Shown one piece after another: positions 5,077 through 8,428 of a stretch of DNA of 8,428 nt; the first letter of the stretch is position 1, and every line of letters starts with the position of its first letter. A program made the translations under genes and the position numbers. The stretch lies in contig JAOPYU010000196.1 of assembly GCA_025964455.1 (NCBI GenBank), positions 1-8,428 on the forward strand, in the 5' to 3' direction. Under the pieces are notes generated by a model. That model ran no database searches and was not told the DNA's origin. It was given only the letters and a program-made list of their open reading frames with translations. Origin of the DNA: Thermoleophilia bacterium. GTDB taxonomy: Bacteria; Actinomycetota; Thermoleophilia; Gaiellales; SKUG01.

Positions 5077-6622
5077 AGCGCAGCGTCGCGAAGGTGGCGA
5101 TCGGCGAGAACGCGCTGGCGTTGCCGGCATCGTCGAACGAACGCACCCGGACCTGCACTCGATCTCCGGCCCGCAGGCCGACGATGCGTGAGGCGCGCGG
5201 GAAGGCCGACGTGAAGTCGACCGTCACGAACCCGCCGCGTCCGACGACCCGTCGCTGCACCTGGTACCCGTCGATGCCCGACTGGCGGTCGGCGCTCACC
5301 GACCAGCGCACGAGCAGTGACCTGGCAGTGCGCGATGCGAGCCCCACGGTGCGCACGCGGGTGGGCGGCGTGATGTCGGGCCGCGGTCCAGCCTTGAGCG
5401 TGGCCTGCGGGCCGTTGGAGCCGCCGGCATCGAGCGGTCGAACGTCCCAGACGTAGGCGTTCGCGCGTCGCGTCGCGATGGCCGGGGCCGTGAAGCTGGT
5501 CGCGGTGGTGATGCCGACGAGGGTCTCGGCGAGCTCGCCCTCCACACGCGTCTGGCGCCAGACGGCGTAGCGCTCGGCGGGCGTGCCATCCGGGGCGGCG
5601 TCCCATGCGAGCGAGACGTGCGTGTAGTCGCCGCCGGCGCGGCGCAGGTTGGCCACCCCGAGCGTGCCGGCCGGGCCGCCGGTTGCGGCGCCACCATCGG
5701 TGGCACCGGGGAGCGAGTTGACCCAGGTGCGAAGTGCATCGATGCGCGTGTAGGCGCCGAACTGGCGCTCGGCGCATCCCTCGCCCCAGGAGGTGATGCC
5801 GGCGAGTCGGTAGCTGCCGGCGCCCGCGTCGACGAGCAGCGGTCCGCCGCTGTCGCCCTGGCACGAGTCGGAGCCGAGCGTGCGGCCGCTCTGCAGCGTG
5901 CCGGCGCACAGGTTGGTGGCGCGCTCGAAGGCCGTGCCGTAGCCGCCGCCGACGGTGGCGCCGCAGGTGGCATCGGAGCGCAGCGGGATGGTCGTCTGGC
6001 GCAGCGAGCTCGGGAATTTGGTGTCCGGATCGCGCTCGTCGCGCGGGTCGGTGTCGCCCCAGCCCGCGACGAAGGCGTTCACGCCGCCTGCTCCGCCGCC
6101 CCAGAGCGCCGTCTCGCCCGGCTGCACGATCCCGATCGTCGAGGCGCCCGCCACCGGGGCTGCCAGCCGCAGGATCGCGACGTCGCTGCGGAACCCGTCG
6201 CCGGCGTTCTCGGCGAAGTCGGGGTGGATGAACACGTCCGAGACGCGACGCGCGCCGGTCTCGCCGGTGCCGAGGCTGACGCGGTTGAGCGTGCGGGACC
6301 TGGCGACGACCCGGATGCCGGCGGCTGCGCTGACGACGCCGTCGTCGAAGGTGAGGCAGTGCGCGGCGGTCAGCACGTGCTGGTCGTCGATGAGCGACCC
6401 GCCGCAGAACTGGCCCTCGTACTGGGAGTCTGCGTCGGCGCCGACGATGGCGACGATGAACGGCCAGCGGGCGGCGTAGTCGCCGTCGCTCACCTCCGTG
6501 CCATTCACGATCGCCGGGGTCTCCGGAGCCGGCGCCTGGGAGGAGGCGGTCGCCGTGGCGAGCGTGAGCGCAGCGACAGCGGCGGCGAGCACGGCTGCGG
6601 TGCGGCGGACGAGACGGGACAT
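5075..6622 (-). CDS. Secreted trypsin-like serine protease (S1 family) with two fibronectin type III-like domains
   Basis: A 515-residue exported endopeptidase. Residues 1-27 are a Sec signal peptide with an Arg-rich start and Ala/Leu core. The mature S1 domain starts near IVNG (38-41) and runs to about 303. The triad is complete: His88 in TAAHC, Asp147 in SDVAIL and Ser258 in GDSGGP. Asp252, six residues before the serine, occupies the S1-pocket position that gives trypsin specificity for Arg/Lys. Cysteine pairs 73/89, 220/239 and 254/283 match conserved chymotrypsin-fold disulfides. Residues about 320-410 and 418-513 look like FnIII-type beta-sandwiches (YAVWRQTRV; GYQVQRRV; VRVRSFDDAGNAS). 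GAGGAG six bases before the ATG fixes the start. The residues before IVNG (ETPA) lack the basic residue of classical zymogen sites. It converges tightly on greA and lies downstream of gluQ. Confidence 0.95.
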   Translation of the reverse strand: MSRLVRRTAAVLAAAVAALTLATATASSQAPAPETPAIVNGTEVSDGDYAARWPFIVAIVGADADSQYEGQFCGGSLIDDQHVLTAAHCLTFDDGVVSAAAGIRVVARSRTLNRVSLGTGETGARRVSDVFIHPDFAENAGDGFRSDVAILRLAAPVAGASTIGIVQPGETALWGGGAGGVNAFVAGWGDTDPRDERDPDTKFPSSLRQTTIPLRSDATCGATVGGGYGTAFERATNLCAGTLQSGRTLGSDSCQGDSGGPLLVDAGAGSYRLAGITSWGEGCAERQFGAYTRIDALRTWVNSLPGATDGGAATGGPAGTLGVANLRRAGGDYTHVSLAWDAAPDGTPAERYAVWRQTRVEGELAETLVGITTATSFTAPAIATRRANAYVWDVRPLDAGGSNGPQATLKAGPRPDITPPTRVRTVGLASRTARSLLVRWSVSADRQSGIDGYQVQRRVVGRGGFVTVDFTSAFPRASRIVGLRAGDRVQVRVRSFDDAGNASAFSPIATFATLR

Positions 6623-6673
6623 GCGGAGCTCCTCGGAGGATGGACCGCGCATCCCCGCACGCGGTACCGGGTG

Positions 6674-6700
6674 AATATAGCGACCGTTCGCAGCCGCCAA
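6674..6700 (-). promoter_or_regulatory. Putative promoter of the protease gene
   Basis: In the 98 bp between gluQ and the protease start, the minus strand carries TATATT (6679-6674), an AT-rich -10-like box that stands out in this GC-rich context. TTGGCG (6700-6695) lies 15 bp upstream as a possible -35. The short spacer makes the -35 assignment uncertain. About 50 bases of leader would precede the ATG at 6622, consistent with the good ribosome site there. Confidence 0.45.
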
Positions 6701-6720
6701 TCGATCCGCCGCTCGAAACG

Positions 6721-7662
6721 TCATCGAGCCGCCAGCGCGGCGTCGATGCGCACGTCGCCGCGGGGCACGGCATCGAGGCGGAAGTGGGGGACGAGGTCGC
6801 CGATGGTCACCGGCGCCGACGCGTCCTCGAACTGGCCGATCCCAAGCGTCGTGGCGAGCCATCCGAGCACCTGCTCCGGGGGCGTTCCGGCAGCCGCGAG
6901 CGCGGTGAGGCTTGCGGCGCCGTGACGCTTCGCGAGGCGATCGCCATCGGCGCCAACCACGAGCGACAGGTGCGCGAATCGCGGCTCGCGCTCCCCCAGT
7001 GCGCGCGCGACCCACAGCTGTCGTGGCGTGGTCGGCGCGAGGTCCGCGCCGCGGATCACCTCGTCGACGGCGAGATCGGCCTCGTCGAGCGGGCTCGCGA
7101 GGTTGTAGGCGGGTACGCCGTCGCGCCTACGCACGATGAAGTCGTCGACGTCGGCGCCGGTGCGACCGAGCAGCAGGTCGTCGAACTCGATCTGCGCGCC
7201 CTCGGCTCGTGCTCGGAGGCAGTGCGGCTCCCCGGCGGCGACGCGACGCGCGGCGTCGCTCGGTGCGAACTGGGCGCACGTGCCCGGATAGGGCGCCTCG
7301 GGCCCAGCGCCATGTGGGGCGGTGGCCGCGGCGAGCACGTCCGCCCTGCTGCAGAAGCACGGATACGCGAGGTCGTCCCGGACGAGCGCGACGATCGCCG
7401 CGCCGTAGCGCTCGAGGCGGTCCGACTGGCGCGCCGGCGCGCCGTCCCAGTCGATGCCGAGTCGCTGCAGGTCCCCGAGCTGGCGCGCCTCGTGCTCGGG
7501 TCGTGAGCGGTCGGGGTCGAGGTCGTCGATGCGCAGCAGGAATCGCCCGCCGGCGGCGCGCGCGGTCAGCCACGCCACGAGCGCGGTCCGCAGGTTGCCC
7601 AGGTGCAGCTCGCCCGTGGGGCTCGGGGCGAAGCGGCCGTCATGTCCTCGGTCGGGTGACAT
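6721..7662 (-). CDS. gluQ: Glutamyl-Q tRNA(Asp) synthetase
   Basis: A 313-residue class I synthetase paralogue. GluQ-RS enzymes attach glutamate to the queuosine base at position 34 of tRNA(Asp) rather than to the tRNA 3' end. The length of about 300 fits a protein made of the GluRS catalytic domain without the anticodon-binding domain. FAPSPTGELHLGNLRTAL (11-28) holds the HIGH-type signature (HLGN), and DRLAKRHGA (241-249) the KMSKS-type loop. Cys102-x-Cys104, Tyr125 and Cys129 match the zinc site (C-x-C, Y-x3-C) typical of GluQ-RS. AYNLASPLDEADLAVDEVIR (185-204) is the family's substrate loop. The ATG at 7662 has AGGA seven bases upstream and gives the normal N-terminus. The upstream gene is divergent and the protease follows after 98 bp. 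A GluRS paralogue of another type is the alternative, but the length and zinc site favour GluQ-RS. Confidence 0.92.
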   Translation of the reverse strand: MSPDRGHDGRFAPSPTGELHLGNLRTALVAWLTARAAGGRFLLRIDDLDPDRSRPEHEARQLGDLQRLGIDWDGAPARQSDRLERYGAAIVALVRDDLAYPCFCSRADVLAAATAPHGAGPEAPYPGTCAQFAPSDAARRVAAGEPHCLRARAEGAQIEFDDLLLGRTGADVDDFIVRRRDGVPAYNLASPLDEADLAVDEVIRGADLAPTTPRQLWVARALGEREPRFAHLSLVVGADGDRLAKRHGAASLTALAAAGTPPEQVLGWLATTLGIGQFEDASAPVTIGDLVPHFRLDAVPRGDVRIDAALAAR

Positions 7663-7778
7663 GCGTCCATCCTGCCCGACCGCGGCTCGTCTCACCTGCG
7701 CGGTGGCGTGGGCCCGTCGCGGCCATGGACTGGCCCGAAGCGTGCAACATCCCTGCTCACGCAGCCGATGGACTGGCG

Positions 7779-8348
7779 ATGCAGCTCTCCTGGTCATCGA
7801 TCTCGGCTGGCGCAACGGCGGCCGCCGTCTCGCTCGGCTCGTCCGTGCAGGCCCTCGGCGCGACCGCGGCGGCATCGGTGCACGCGCTCCCCACGGTCGT
7901 CGGTGGCGGCGTGCAGGCGATGTCCCAGGGCGCGACCGCCGCGGCTTCCGCGCTGCCGGCCTCGATGCCCCAGGCCGTGCAGGCCGGAGCCACCGGATCC
8001 GCGCAGCTCGCCTCGGACCTCGCGGTCGTCGAGAAGCCCGCCAAGGCGATCGCCGCGGGCCTGCCGCGCAGCACGGTGCTGCTGCGCACCGCATCGTTCC
8101 TCTCCAAGGCACTGCCGCTCGTGGCGATCGGCGCGAGCACGCTCTCCGGGGCGCGCATCGTGCACGACCAGGGCCCGGACGCGCTCCTGAACACCAAGCA
8201 GGGGCGCGGCGCAGTGCTCGGCGCGATGGGCGGCGTACTGCTGCTCGTCCCGCACCCGGCGGGCCAGCTGGCGGCAGCCGGCGTGCTCGGCGTCACCGCC
8301 GCCAACCACTTCGACGGGCTGCGTCGCTTCGACCAGCCCGCCACCTGA
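7779..8348 (+). CDS. Alanine-rich protein of unknown function with GATAAA repeats and hydrophobic C-terminal half
   Basis: A 189-residue protein I do not recognise. The N-terminal 75 residues contain imperfect repeats starting with GATAAA (11-16, 27-32, 51-56) and a degenerate GATGSA (70-75). Most are separated by a short segment ending in VQA, which suggests amphipathic helices. The C-terminal half has hydrophobic stretches at about 99-127 (containing ALPLVAIGASTL) and 144-175 (containing GAVLGAMGGVLLLVP), possibly two membrane helices joined by a polar loop with DQGPDALLNTKQGRG. There is no signal peptide or catalytic motif. The start is uncertain: an in-frame ATG at 7725 would add 18 residues, and neither has a clear ribosome site. 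It is divergent from gluQ and convergent with the gene at the window end. Coding bias and a well-formed C-terminus support it as real. Confidence 0.68.
   Translation: MQLSWSSISAGATAAAVSLGSSVQALGATAAASVHALPTVVGGGVQAMSQGATAAASALPASMPQAVQAGATGSAQLASDLAVVEKPAKAIAAGLPRSTVLLRTASFLSKALPLVAIGASTLSGARIVHDQGPDALLNTKQGRGAVLGAMGGVLLLVPHPAGQLAAAGVLGVTAANHFDGLRRFDQPAT
7809..8006 (+). repeat. Imperfect GATAAA-containing protein repeats
   Basis: Three exact GATAAA motifs and one decayed GATGSA occur at spacings of 16, 24 and 19 residues. The intervening segments carry VQAL, VQAM and VQAG. The repeat is clearer in protein than in DNA, where codons vary, so it is not a recent slippage product. Confidence 0.6.
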
Positions 8349-8352
8349 CCGG

Positions 8353-8367
8353 GCGCTGGCTCAGCGC
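8353..8367. terminator. Small perfect hairpin between convergent genes, possible bidirectional terminator
   Basis: GCGCTG (8353-8358) and CAGCGC (8362-8367) form a perfect 6-bp stem with a 3-base loop. It lies 4 bp after the stop of the alanine-rich gene and covers the stop codon of the minus-strand gene. It has no U-tract and is short, so the terminator role is only suggested by position. Confidence 0.35.
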
Positions 8368-8428
8368 TCGTCGAACGCGGCGTCGATCGACAGCGCGTCC
8401 ATGGCGTCCGTGAGGTGCGCCGGGCGCG
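8361..8428 (-). CDS. C-terminal fragment of an unidentified protein (cut by window end)
   Basis: Reading the minus strand from the window end gives 22 codons and a TGA (8363-8361): RPAHLTDAMDALSIDAAFDER. The other two frames give less plausible Arg-rich products. The acidic, balanced composition and the tight convergent packing (12 bp from the neighbouring stop) suggest a genuine gene end. No family can be assigned from so few residues. Confidence 0.5.
   Translation of the reverse strand, partial: RPAHLTDAMDALSIDAAFDER

Noticed and set aside
5618..6925. A 435-codon plus-strand frame across the protease and part of gluQ
   Set aside because: It is antisense to two clearly identified genes, runs through their intergenic gap, and has Ala/Gly/Arg-rich composition without domains.
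7663..8112. N-terminal extension of gluQ to 8112 on the minus strand
   Set aside because: The added sequence is Arg/Pro-rich and antisense to the alanine-rich gene, whereas the start at 7662 gives the normal family N-terminus with a ribosome site.

Overview
The window is GC-rich throughout, and its genes use almost exclusively G/C-ending codons. Trypsin-like proteases with fibronectin type III tails, exported propeller/Ig-repeat proteins and apparently leaderless promoters together suggest an actinomycetote, perhaps a Thermoleophilia/Solirubrobacterales-like organism. That placement is inference from gene style; no rRNA or other marker is present. I see no tRNA or rRNA gene, transposase, integrase, CRISPR array or phage gene. 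This looks like ordinary chromosome, and I found no clear defence or mobile system.

Layout, left to right. (1) 1-282, minus: the N-terminal part of a LysE/RhtB-type amino-acid exporter, cut by the window edge. (2) 417-1613, plus: a sulfide:quinone-reductase-like flavoprotein that lacks the catalytic cysteines; its 3' end overlaps the next gene by 68 bp. (3) 4343-1546, minus: a two-gene unit. It holds an exported beta-propeller protein with four C-terminal Ig-like repeats (2082-4343) and a small exported protein (1546-2085), coupled by a 4-bp ATGA overlap. (4) 4344-4609: a divergent promoter region containing a tandemly repeated element. (5) 4610-5071, plus: greA, probably leaderless, ending in a hairpin. 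(6) 5075-6622, minus: a secreted trypsin-family protease with two FnIII-like domains, convergent with greA and only 3 bp away. (7) 6721-7662, minus: glutamyl-Q tRNA(Asp) synthetase. (8) 7779-8348, plus: an alanine-rich repeat protein of unknown function. (9) 8361-8428, minus: the last codons of an unidentified gene.

No single pathway links these genes. Two themes recur. One is secretion: the propeller/Ig protein, its small partner and the protease are all predicted to be exported. The other is start-site architecture: greA and the exporter share a TACGGT box followed by a CCCTCCC tract touching the start codon, with no Shine-Dalgarno sequence, while the flavoprotein, protease and gluQ have purine-rich ribosome sites. 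The parts least explained by known families are the duplicated element upstream of greA, the coupled propeller/Ig plus small exported protein pair, and the GATAAA-repeat protein.
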